DNA of 8,968 nt, from contig SCTD01000115.1 of NCBI GenBank assembly GCA_004299215.1, positions 1 through 8,968 on the forward strand, read 5' to 3'. The DNA is from Frankiales bacterium (lineage in GTDB: Bacteria; Actinomycetota; Actinomycetes; Mycobacteriales; SCTD01). Position numbers and translations under genes: made by a program. Shown one piece after another: positions 1 to 5,088 of this stretch. Positions within the stretch are counted from its first letter, which is position 1. The number at the start of each line of letters is the position of its first letter. The notes beneath the pieces are model-generated. The model made no database searches. It was not told the origin of the DNA and worked only from the letters and a program-made list of their open reading frames with translations.

Positions 1-1008
1 CTCGGTCAGCGCCCGGCGCACCGACGCCAGGTCGCCCCTGACCGGGGTGCGGGTCTGGGCGGCCGTGCCGATCCCGACCGGGATGCCGTTGCCGTCGACG
101 AACACCGGCCGTAGCCGCGGTGCGTTCAGCAGCAGGGCCTGCAGCACGTCCCGCTCGATCGGGCCGTGCCCGACCAGCGTCGCCGGCTCGTCGCTGCGAC
201 CCTCGGCGACGGCATGCGGGACCAGGACCGCGATCTCCGATCCGCACGGAGCCGGCTGGCCGGGCAGGCAGCCGCAGCCCGCCCCGGCGCACCGGCCGGT
301 GCCGAGGACGTCACGGCCGAGCAGCAGGTCGACCGCCGCGTCCAGCCGGCGCTGCTCGACGGTCCGGTCGTCCCAGCCGGTCACCGGCGCCGACCCGGCG
401 CGGATCCGCTGCAGCACGGCCTGCGCATCGGTCGCCCGGACGCCGATCAGGAAGATGTCGGCCAGCCCGTCCTGGCGCTTGCGGTAGCCGACGGTCCGGC
501 CGTCCTCGGCCGACGTGCGCTGCTCGACCGCGTCGGCCGGAGCGATCTGCAGCACCCAGGTCTTCAGCAGGTCCGCCAGTCGCGTGACGGTCAGAACCGC
601 CCCGCGCTCGGCGTCACGCTCGAGCCGGACGAGCAGCCGCTGCCACAGCTCCAGCCGCTGCGCAGGCGTCAGGTCCTCCAGCTGCCGCACCACGGTCAGG
701 CACTGCTCGACCTGCAGCACCCCGCGCTCGAGCGCCTCCAGCGCCCCCGGCAGCTCCGCCAACCCGGTCGCCTCGGTCAGCAGCCGATGCGCCTTCCACT
801 CCGAGCAGCGCAGGTTCAACGCGACCTGCGCCGCCGTCATCAGGCTCAGCCCGGTCTCGCCGTGGATCGACTGCAGCGTCAGCACGTCCCGCAACAACCC
901 GGCGTGCGCAGCACCCGCGCTCACCGCGTGCTGCGCGATCCGCGCCTCCACCTCGGCAGCAGCGGACAGGTCGAAACCCGCTTCGTCGCGAGATCGCCCG
1001 GCTGCCAT
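1..1008 (-). CDS. DUF222 / 13E12 repeat family protein, N-terminal part (truncated by window edge)
   Basis: An open frame of 336 codons runs on the minus strand from an ATG at 1008 to the window edge with no stop. The product starts MAAGRSRDEAGFDLSAAAEV and is a mostly helical, Leu/Ala/Arg-rich protein. Stretches such as LSLMTAAQVALNLRCSEW, LLTEATGLAELPGALEALERG and VLQVEQCLTVVRQLEDL are typical of the DUF222 domain of 13E12 proteins, which are abundant and often multicopy in actinobacteria. Family members commonly end in an HNH endonuclease domain of uncertain role; that part would lie beyond the left edge, so nuclease activity cannot be confirmed here. Four cysteines at residues 240, 245, 247 and 255 sit in a Gly/Pro-rich loop and could bind metal (inference). 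No Shine-Dalgarno precedes the ATG, but a TAGCGT hexamer lies 7 bases upstream, which supports this start as leaderless. An IS481-type element sits about 145 bp upstream. The family call is by recalled family character, not by search. Confidence 0.8.
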   Translation of the reverse strand, partial: MAAGRSRDEAGFDLSAAAEVEARIAQHAVSAGAAHAGLLRDVLTLQSIHGETGLSLMTAAQVALNLRCSEWKAHRLLTEATGLAELPGALEALERGVLQVEQCLTVVRQLEDLTPAQRLELWQRLLVRLERDAERGAVLTVTRLADLLKTWVLQIAPADAVEQRTSAEDGRTVGYRKRQDGLADIFLIGVRATDAQAVLQRIRAGSAPVTGWDDRTVEQRRLDAAVDLLLGRDVLGTGRCAGAGCGCLPGQPAPCGSEIAVLVPHAVAEGRSDEPATLVGHGPIERDVLQALLLNAPRLRPVFVDGNGIPVGIGTAAQTRTPVRGDLASVRRALTE

Positions 1009-1015
1009 GACGAGG

Positions 1016-1021
1016 ACGCTA
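1016..1021 (-). promoter_or_regulatory. Putative -10 element for a leaderless DUF222 transcript
   Basis: On the minus strand TAGCGT (TAnnnT form) is followed by 7 bases and then the ATG at 1008. This spacing would place transcription initiation at or next to the start codon. No convincing -35 hexamer is visible. The same arrangement recurs at three other genes in the window. Confidence 0.45.
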
Positions 1022-1147
1022 CGACCGCCCTCCGACAGAACCGAGCCTGGAAAGCGGCTGTGGAGAAAGAAGTTCGAAGAAATTAAGGGGGAGACCTTCG
1101 CGCCCAGCCGGGTGGACGCTCAACTGGTCGGCATCATGCTCCTGTGC

Positions 1148-1153
1148 GCTAGG
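1148..1153. repeat. Left copy of IS target-site duplication
   Basis: GCTAGG directly abuts the left inverted repeat. The last five bases (CTAGG) repeat at 1745-1749 on the other side; the first base differs (G versus C), probably by later mutation. IS481-type elements are known to prefer and duplicate NCTAGN. Confidence 0.7.
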
Positions 1154-1180
1154 TGTCCTGACCACGGACGTTGTTGACCG
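1154..1180 (+). repeat. Left terminal inverted repeat of the IS element
   Basis: It starts TGTCCTGACC and ends TTGTTGACCG, and pairs with 1717-1743 with four mismatches, all in the middle. It is followed by a near-perfect 10-bp tandem repeat (GTTGACCGCG at 1173-1182, GTTGACGGCG at 1183-1192), which might be part of a transposase binding site. Confidence 0.85.
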
Positions 1181-1208
1181 CGGTTGACGGCGCGCCTGCT
1201 TGATCACA

Positions 1209-1271
1209 AAGAAGACCTCCGGGTGAGGTCGGTGTGTCTGACGCACCTACCCGAACCCCGGAGGTCTTCTT
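1209..1271 (+). promoter_or_regulatory. Long hairpin sequestering the transposase ribosome binding site
   Basis: AAGAAGACCTCCGGG at 1209-1223 is the perfect reverse complement of 1257-1271. Inside it, GGT at 1227-1229 pairs with 1249-1251, and GGTGTG at 1231-1236 pairs with CGCACC at 1242-1247 (one G-U) around a 5-base loop. The right arm holds the GGAGG ribosome binding site (1260-1264) and two bases of the TTG start (1270-1272). The left arm supplies the complementary CCTCC (1216-1220). A read-through transcript entering the element would fold this hairpin and hide the ribosome binding site, a device known from other insertion sequences such as IS10 and IS50. The regulatory role here is inference. 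Confidence 0.65.
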
Positions 1272-1713
1272 GTCGCACGTTAACGCTCGCCTGAACGAGT
1301 ACGGACGCAACCTCGCCGTCGAGCGCTATCTCGCCGGCCAGAAGGTCAGGGACGTCGTGGATCGCCCGCTACGCCTTGGAGGGTCCGGCGGGGTTGGCGG
1401 ACCGGTCGAGCCGTCCTCATCGCAGCCCGCGGCAGGTCCCGTTGCAGGTGGAGCTGAAGATCCTGCAGGCAAGGCTGGACCTGCATGCCGGGCCGGTTCA
1501 ACTCGCTGCCGAGCTCGCCCTGTCCACCAGCACGATCGGGTAGGTCCTGCGGCGCTGGGCCGTGCCGCACCTGATCGACCTGGACCGGATCACCGGCGAA
1601 CTGGCAACGCCGAGCGAACCGCAGCCTTTGACGTCTTCCTCGACCGCTACAGCACTCGCCGAGCACACACCGCACTCGGAGGCCGACTCCCGATCAGCCG
1701 AGTCGCCGCATGA
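1270..1713 (+). pseudogene. IS481-family transposase remnant, catalytic core deleted
   Basis: The likely original start is TTG at 1270, five bases after GGAGG, giving (M)SHVNARLNEYGRNLAVERYL, a typical IS481 transposase N-terminus. The frame breaks near 1362: the following segment (RYALEGPAGLADRSSRPHRS, from about 1367) is in the next frame, so most of the first helix-turn-helix is missing. That frame meets an in-frame TAG at 1541-1543, then continues as VLRRWAVPHLIDLDRITGE. Near 1600 the reading returns to the first frame with NAERTAAFDVFLDRYSTRRA and HTALGGRLPISRVAA, the family's C-terminal tail, and stops at 1711-1713. The whole DDE catalytic region between these blocks is absent. At about 147 codons it is under half of a normal 300-350 residue transposase. 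It therefore carries two internal deletions or frameshifts and one nonsense codon. Confidence 0.85.
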
Positions 1714-1716
1714 CCC

Positions 1717-1743
1717 CGGTCAACAACCTCTCCGGTCAGGACA
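1717..1743 (-). repeat. Right terminal inverted repeat of the IS element
   Basis: Read on the minus strand from 1743 it begins TGTCCTGACC and reaches TTGTTGACCG, mirroring the left end. It starts three bases after the transposase stop codon at 1711-1713, a common spacing in compact IS elements. Confidence 0.85.
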
Positions 1744-1749
1744 CCTAGG
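1744..1749. repeat. Right copy of IS target-site duplication
   Basis: CCTAGG directly abuts the right inverted repeat and shares CTAGG with the left flank at 1149-1153. Confidence 0.7.
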
Positions 1750-1841
1750 CACTCGCCTCTGGACGCGGGACACGAGCGTGCAGAAGAGCGCCGGGTCGTT
1801 GGGCGCGGCCACCGTCGACTGGCACTGACCGCAGCGCCGGC

Positions 1842-2684
1842 TCAGTGGTAGAGCACGTCCCGCACCCAGGTCTCGGCAGGGCGGTCGCGCAGCGCCAGCC
1901 TCTCCGGACGGCCGCCCTCGGCCGCGAGCGTCAGCTCGTCGGAGGTGAGCAGGACCGGCCGGTCGAAGCCGCGGTCCTGCGCGGGGGTCGCGGCAGCAGC
2001 CGCAGGCCCGAACGCCGGGTCGATGAGGGCGAGTCGGGTCCAGCCGCGGCGCCGCATCGGCACGACCGCCGCGCCCATGCCCCCGGCGGCGTTGGCCAGC
2101 GAGGTGCGCAGGCTGCGTGAGCCGAGCAGCGTGACCACGTCGCAGCCGCCGTACGGGCGCAGCTGCCCCTTGGGGTCGCGCGCGACCCGCTCGGCGGCGA
2201 GCGAGCCGAGCTCCTCCAGCAGCAGCCGGGCCCCGGACCACGCGACCTCGGGATCGATGCCGGCCTCGTCCAGCGCGCTGGTCGGCACGAGGACGACCCG
2301 GTCCGGGTCGGCCGGGTCCACCCCGACGGCGCCGAAGCCGAGGTCGAGCGCCTCACCGAGGACGCGCTCGCGAACCCAGTCGAGGCCGGGGTGCAGCACG
2401 TGTTCGAGCGGCAGGCCGACGGGGCGCAGGGCGAGCTCGAGCTCCTCCCGGCTGAGGTCGGCGCACCAGCGGCGGGCCAGCAGCCACGCGCTCAGGCGGG
2501 CCCGTCCGAGCGTCCCCTCGGGGTCGTGCCCGGCGAGCGCGCGACGGCACTCCGACCACGAGACCCACACCCGCGGCGACCCGGTCAGCATGACGCCGGC
2601 CCGGGCCGGCTCCAGGTCGACGTCGTTCAGCACCGAGACGGCCAGGACGCCTCGTCGCAGCTCGGTGGTGGTGGGGGCTCGCAC
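1842..2684 (-). CDS. Conserved-looking protein of unknown function, 280 aa
   Basis: I do not recognise this family. The GTG at 2684 (MRAPTTTELRRGVLAVSVLN) is preferred to an upstream ATG at 2759, because the upstream extension lies in the divergent regulator's control region and reads like non-coding sequence. A TACCGT hexamer sits 6 bases before this GTG, suggesting a leaderless transcript. The product is soluble-looking, with no signal peptide or membrane segment. It has Trp/Arg-rich stretches (VWVSWSECRRAL, SAWLLARRWCADL), an acidic helical middle (LSREELELALRP) and a Gly/Ala-rich loop (SLANAAGGMGAAVVPMRRRG), and ends WVRDVLYH. It is transcribed divergently from the OmpR-type regulator with about 110 bp between starts, so the TTCAC repeats there could affect both genes. 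Codon use and GC match the neighbours. The coding call is good; no function is assigned. Confidence 0.8.
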   Translation of the reverse strand: MRAPTTTELRRGVLAVSVLNDVDLEPARAGVMLTGSPRVWVSWSECRRALAGHDPEGTLGRARLSAWLLARRWCADLSREELELALRPVGLPLEHVLHPGLDWVRERVLGEALDLGFGAVGVDPADPDRVVLVPTSALDEAGIDPEVAWSGARLLLEELGSLAAERVARDPKGQLRPYGGCDVVTLLGSRSLRTSLANAAGGMGAAVVPMRRRGWTRLALIDPAFGPAAAAATPAQDRGFDRPVLLTSDELTLAAEGGRPERLALRDRPAETWVRDVLYH

Positions 2685-2690
2685 GTCTCG

Positions 2691-2696
2691 ACGGTA
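2691..2696 (-). promoter_or_regulatory. Putative -10 element for a leaderless transcript of the unknown 280-aa protein
   Basis: On the minus strand TACCGT is followed by 6 bases and then GTG at 2684. There is no Shine-Dalgarno in the short interval, consistent with initiation at or beside the start codon. No clear -35 is visible. Confidence 0.45.
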
Positions 2697-2731
2697 CCCA
2701 GCGGCACCCGCCGTCACGCGGAGCCAAGAGG

Positions 2732-2770
2732 GTGAAGCCCGCGTGGCGGAGGAGTTCACCCGGGCTTCAC
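2732..2770. promoter_or_regulatory. Putative OmpR-family operator (TTCAC direct repeats within a 10-bp inverted repeat)
   Basis: GTGAAGCCCG at 2732-2741 is the exact reverse complement of CGGGCTTCAC at 2761-2770. In addition TTCAC occurs at 2755-2759 and again at 2766-2770, an 11-bp direct-repeat period typical of OmpR/PhoB-type dimer half-sites. The direct repeats occupy where a -35 element would sit for the TAGCGT at 2782-2787, so the regulator could activate its own promoter. The site lies between divergent genes. Autoregulation is inference. Confidence 0.55.
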
Positions 2771-2781
2771 GGCGGCTCCGT

Positions 2782-2787
2782 TAGCGT
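2782..2787 (+). promoter_or_regulatory. Putative -10 element for a leaderless response regulator transcript
   Basis: TAGCGT is followed by 7 bases and then GTG at 2795. It is the same hexamer and spacing as at the DUF222 gene. No Shine-Dalgarno precedes the GTG. Confidence 0.5.
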
Positions 2788-2794
2788 CCGCGGC

Positions 2795-3463
2795 GTGCGC
2801 GTGCTGGTGGTCGAGGACGAGGTGCCGCTCGCCGACGCCGTGGCGCGCGGCCTGCGTCGCGAGGGCATGGCCGTCGACACCGCGTACGACGGCGACAGCG
2901 GCCTCGAGAAGGCGATGATGACGAGGTACGACGTGCTCGTCCTGGACCGCGACCTGCCCGGTCGCTCGGGCGACGACATCTGCCGCCGGCTGGCCGCGGA
3001 CGGGTCGCTGACCCGCGTCCTCATGCTGACCGCCGCCGCGGGGCTGGCGGACCGGGTGGCCGGTCTCGAGCTCGGCGCCGACGACTACCTCGCCAAGCCC
3101 TTCGCCTTCACCGAGCTCGTCGCGAGAGTGCGGGCCCTGGGCCGACGGGCCACGCCGGCCGCGCCCCCCGTGCTGCACGGGCCGGGAGGAGTCGTGGTCG
3201 ATCCCGCCCGTCGTACGGCCACCCGGCATGGCGTCGACCTCGGCCTCACCCGCAAGGAGCTGGGAGTGCTGGAGGAGCTGCTGCGGGCCGAGGGCGCGGT
3301 CGTCTCCGGCGAAGAGCTGCTGGAGCGGGTGTGGGACGAGTTCGCGGACCCGTTCACCACCACGGTCCGGGTGACCGTGATGACCCTGCGCAAGAAGCTC
3401 GGCGAGCCGCGGGTGGTGCACACCGTGGTCGGCGCGGGCTACCGGCTGGGGGAGCCCGAGTGA
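2795..3463 (+). CDS. OmpR/PhoB-family response regulator, 222 aa
   Basis: A DNA-binding transcription factor of a two-component system. The receiver domain spans about residues 1-115, with the acidic pocket E7-D8 (MRVLVVEDE), phospho-acceptor D51 (VLVLDRDLPG), switch threonine T79 (VLMLTA) and lysine K101 (YLAKPF). The C-terminal winged helix spans about 125-220 (LTRKELGVLEELLRAEG, TVRVTVMTLRKKLGE, VVGAGYRLGE). The length is normal for the family. The GTG at 2795 is chosen because it begins exactly at the receiver strand; an ATG at 2732 would add 21 residues of operator-like sequence. Its TGA overlaps the GTG of the downstream kinase by four bases, so the two are co-translated and form a cognate pair. 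TTCAC repeats upstream suggest autoregulation. The signal and regulon cannot be read from the sequence. Confidence 0.95.
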   Translation: MRVLVVEDEVPLADAVARGLRREGMAVDTAYDGDSGLEKAMMTRYDVLVLDRDLPGRSGDDICRRLAADGSLTRVLMLTAAAGLADRVAGLELGADDYLAKPFAFTELVARVRALGRRATPAAPPVLHGPGGVVVDPARRTATRHGVDLGLTRKELGVLEELLRAEGAVVSGEELLERVWDEFADPFTTTVRVTVMTLRKKLGEPRVVHTVVGAGYRLGEPE

Positions 3464-4593
3464 CCGAGTCGCGTACGACCCTGCGCTGGCGGCTCACCCT
3501 CGTCTACGGCGCGGTCGCTCTCGCGGTGGGCCTGCTGCTCCTGCTCCTGTCCGTGGTGCTGGTGAGCTCGGCGCTCTCGGCCGGGCTGCTGGACCTTCCC
3601 CGGGGCCTGGGCGTGCGGCTGCCCGACGGGCGGATCCTCACCCTGGAGGCCTTCCAGGACTCGCTGCGCGAGCAGGCGCTCGGGCAGCTGCTGCGACGCG
3701 GGCTGCTCGCGCTGGTGCTGCTGGGCGCGCTCGGGGTGGCGGTGTCGTACTACCTCGCCGGACGGGTGCTGCAGCCGCTGCAGGACATCACCGTTGCGGC
3801 GCAGCGGCTGTCGGCGGAGCGGCTGGACGCGCGGATCGACCTGGCCGGGCCGCAGGACGAGCTCAAGCAGCTCGCCGACACCTTCGACGACATGCTCGCC
3901 CGGCTCGAGGCGGCGTTCGAGGCGCAGCGCCGCTTCGTCGCGGACGCCAGCCACGAGCTGCGCACCCCGTTGGCCGTGATGCGCACCGAGGTCGAGGTGG
4001 CGCTGGCCGACCCTGACGCCAGTGCCGAGGACCTGCGCGAGGCGGCGGTGGTGGTCCGCGACGCGACCGTCCGCGCGGACCGGCTGGTGGACAGCCTGCT
4101 GCTCCTCGCCCAGTCCGAGCGGATGCAGGGCCCGTCGGTGCGGGAGCGGGTCGAGCTGCCCGAGGTCGGTGCGCAGGCCCTGGCGGCCGTCGCCGGCGAG
4201 ATCGAGGAGCGTGGTCTGAGCGTGGCGACCTCGTGGGGTCCGGCCGCGGCGCTCGGGGACCGCGGGCTGCTCGAGCGGCTGGCCGGGAACCTGGTCGAGA
4301 ACGCCGTGCGCCACAACGTCGACGGCGGCTGGCTCCGGGTCGACACCGGCGTGGTCGACGGCCGGGCGCGGCTCGAGGTCTCCAGCTCCGGCGGCGTGAT
4401 CGCGCCGGGAGAGGTCGCGGGGCTGTTCGAGGCGTTCCGCCGGCACGGCACCGCCCGGACCGCTCGCCGCGGAGCCGGGCTCGGCCTCGCGATCGTCCGC
4501 GCGGTGGCCGAGCTGCACGGCGGGACGGCCCGTGCCTCCGCCCGCCCCGACGGGGGTCTCGTGGTCACAGTGGACCTGCCACGAAGCCCGTGA
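3460..4593 (+). CDS. Membrane sensor histidine kinase (HAMP-HisKA-HATPase), 377 aa
   Basis: The partner of the preceding OmpR-type regulator. It autophosphorylates on a histidine and passes phosphate to D51 of that protein. The GTG at 3460 overlaps the regulator's TGA and follows a GGGGGAG ribosome binding site. Transmembrane helix 1 covers about residues 12-38, a short extracytoplasmic loop of about 40 residues follows, and helix 2 covers about 81-100. Then come HAMP (about 101-153) and the HisKA H-box with H165 (DASHELRTPLAVM). In the ATPase domain the N-box asparagines are N277 and N281 (NLVENAVRHN) and the G2 box is RGAGLGLAIV (from about 337). The G1 box is unusual: the normal D/N-x-G motif reads SSSGGVIAP (308-316), with serine where Asp or Asn is expected. 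The small sensor loop suggests a membrane-proximal or envelope-stress signal rather than a large bound ligand (inference). Confidence 0.93.
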   Translation: MTESRTTLRWRLTLVYGAVALAVGLLLLLLSVVLVSSALSAGLLDLPRGLGVRLPDGRILTLEAFQDSLREQALGQLLRRGLLALVLLGALGVAVSYYLAGRVLQPLQDITVAAQRLSAERLDARIDLAGPQDELKQLADTFDDMLARLEAAFEAQRRFVADASHELRTPLAVMRTEVEVALADPDASAEDLREAAVVVRDATVRADRLVDSLLLLAQSERMQGPSVRERVELPEVGAQALAAVAGEIEERGLSVATSWGPAAALGDRGLLERLAGNLVENAVRHNVDGGWLRVDTGVVDGRARLEVSSSGGVIAPGEVAGLFEAFRRHGTARTARRGAGLGLAIVRAVAELHGGTARASARPDGGLVVTVDLPRSP

Positions 4594-4671
4594 GTGCCGT
4601 ACGGGCCACGGCGCATAGCCCGATCTAGCCGCTTCGTCCCGCCCGGTCGGGCCGACTTCTGCGAAAACGGT

Positions 4672-4688
4672 CCCCGGTGGCTCCGGGG
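4672..4688 (+). terminator. Weak GC hairpin downstream of the kinase gene
   Basis: CCCCGG at 4672-4677 pairs with CCGGGG at 4683-4688 around a 5-base loop. It lies in the 142-bp gap between the kinase and the small membrane protein. There is no U-tract and the stem is only six pairs, so it could be a weak terminator, an attenuating hairpin, or chance in GC-rich DNA. Confidence 0.25.
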
Positions 4689-4735
4689 CTGCGCATCATC
4701 GGCTCAGCAGATCGACGGGTGACGGAGGCCGAGCA

Positions 4736-4981
4736 ATGGTGACGACGGCGGCAGTGGACGTGGCCATGATGCTGGTGGTCCTCGGCGTCGTCGCGCTCAT
4801 CGGCCTCGCCGCGCACGTGGCGCGCGAGCTCCAGCCCCGGCGCCCGCAGCTGCCCGACGACGACTGCCCGCCGCCGGGGCTGTCCCGCCTGGTGCCCGTC
4901 GGGCGCCAGGTCGACGTCGAGTGCCGCGACGGCCTGGCCGCCCTCGAGCTCTGGCTGGCCACCCGGAGGGTGCGCCCCTAG
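4736..4981 (+). CDS. Small single-pass membrane protein of unknown function, 81 aa
   Basis: The ATG at 4736 has a strong GGAGG ribosome binding site at 4724-4728 with 7-base spacing, which supports a real gene despite its size. The protein has a hydrophobic N-terminal helix (about residues 8-27, VDVAMMLVVLGVVALIGLAA). A likely cytoplasmic tail follows: a basic/proline segment (LQPRRPQLPDDDCPPPGLSR), then VPVGRQVDVECRDGLAALEL and WLATRRVRP. With Arg residues after the helix, an N-out, C-in orientation is expected. It lies 142 bp after the kinase on the same strand and may be co-expressed with, or an accessory of, the two-component system, but nothing in the sequence proves that. No family is recognised. 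Two strong stem-loops follow its stop. Confidence 0.72.
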   Translation: MVTTAAVDVAMMLVVLGVVALIGLAAHVARELQPRRPQLPDDDCPPPGLSRLVPVGRQVDVECRDGLAALELWLATRRVRP

Positions 4982-4983
4982 TC

Positions 4984-5026
4984 CAGTGGGTGGCTGTGGT
5001 CCGAGGGGGGCCACAGTCACCCACTG
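4984..5026. terminator. Stem-loop 1 between convergent genes (probable bidirectional terminator)
   Basis: CAGTGGGTGGCTGTGG at 4984-4999 pairs with 5011-5026 over 16 positions with one G-U wobble, around an 11-base loop TCCGAGGGGGG. It begins two bases after the small membrane protein's stop. There is no U-tract on either strand, as is common for actinobacterial terminators. The minus-strand acetyltransferase gene ends on the other side, so it could serve both directions. Confidence 0.6.
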
Positions 5027-5037
5027 CCGTCACTGCA

Positions 5038-5074
5038 GGAGGTCCGTGCTCACGAGGGGGGAGCGCGGACCTCC
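5038..5074. terminator. Stem-loop 2 between convergent genes (probable bidirectional terminator)
   Basis: GGAGGTCCGTGCTC at 5038-5051 pairs with 5061-5074 over 14 positions with one G-U wobble, around a 9-base loop ACGAGGGGG. It lies 11 bp after stem-loop 1 and 14 bp before the acetyltransferase stop codon. Its loop shares CGAGGGGG with stem-loop 1 although the stems differ. Confidence 0.6.
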
Positions 5075-5088
5075 GGCACGTCACGGGT

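Larger units (their letters stand above)
1154..1743 (+). mobile_element. Internally deleted IS481-family insertion sequence (about 590 bp)
   Basis: The ends are inverted repeats beginning TGTCCTGACC. Positions 1154-1180 match the reverse complement of 1717-1743 at 23 of 27 bases, including the outer 10 and the inner TTGTTGACCG. The flanks are GCTAGG on the left and CCTAGG on the right, giving a CTAGG direct repeat. This fits the NCTAGN target duplication known for IS481-type elements. Inside is a degraded transposase in the IS481 style (start SHVNARLNEYGR, end ARRAHTALGG-like). Intact family members are roughly 1-1.3 kb, so about half the element is gone. The ends look usable in trans, but the transposase is dead. 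The family call is by motif recognition; no database comparison was possible. Confidence 0.85.

Noticed and set aside
166..1086. 306-codon plus-strand frame over the DUF222 gene
   Set aside because: Gln/Arg/Pro-rich antisense shadow without recognisable motifs; the minus strand has DUF222-type sequence.
1836..1875. tRNA-like D-arm (GGCTCAGTGGTAGAGC) near 1839-1854
   Set aside because: It matches a tRNA D-stem/loop closely, but no anticodon arm, TTCGA loop or acceptor pairing follows, and the bases overlap the 3' end and stop codon of the 280-aa gene.
2685..2759. N-terminal extension of the unknown protein to ATG 2759
   Set aside because: It would overlap the operator of the divergent regulator, and TACCGT lies inside it at the right distance for the GTG at 2684.
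1945..2784. 279-codon plus-strand frame opposite the 280-aa unknown protein
   Set aside because: Ser/Arg/Pro-rich composition typical of an antisense frame; the minus-strand product has balanced composition and a plausible promoter.
4639..4654. GCCCG/CGGGC inverted repeat after the kinase gene as a terminator
   Set aside because: The loop would be only two to four bases with four or five pairs, too weak to distinguish from chance in GC-rich DNA.
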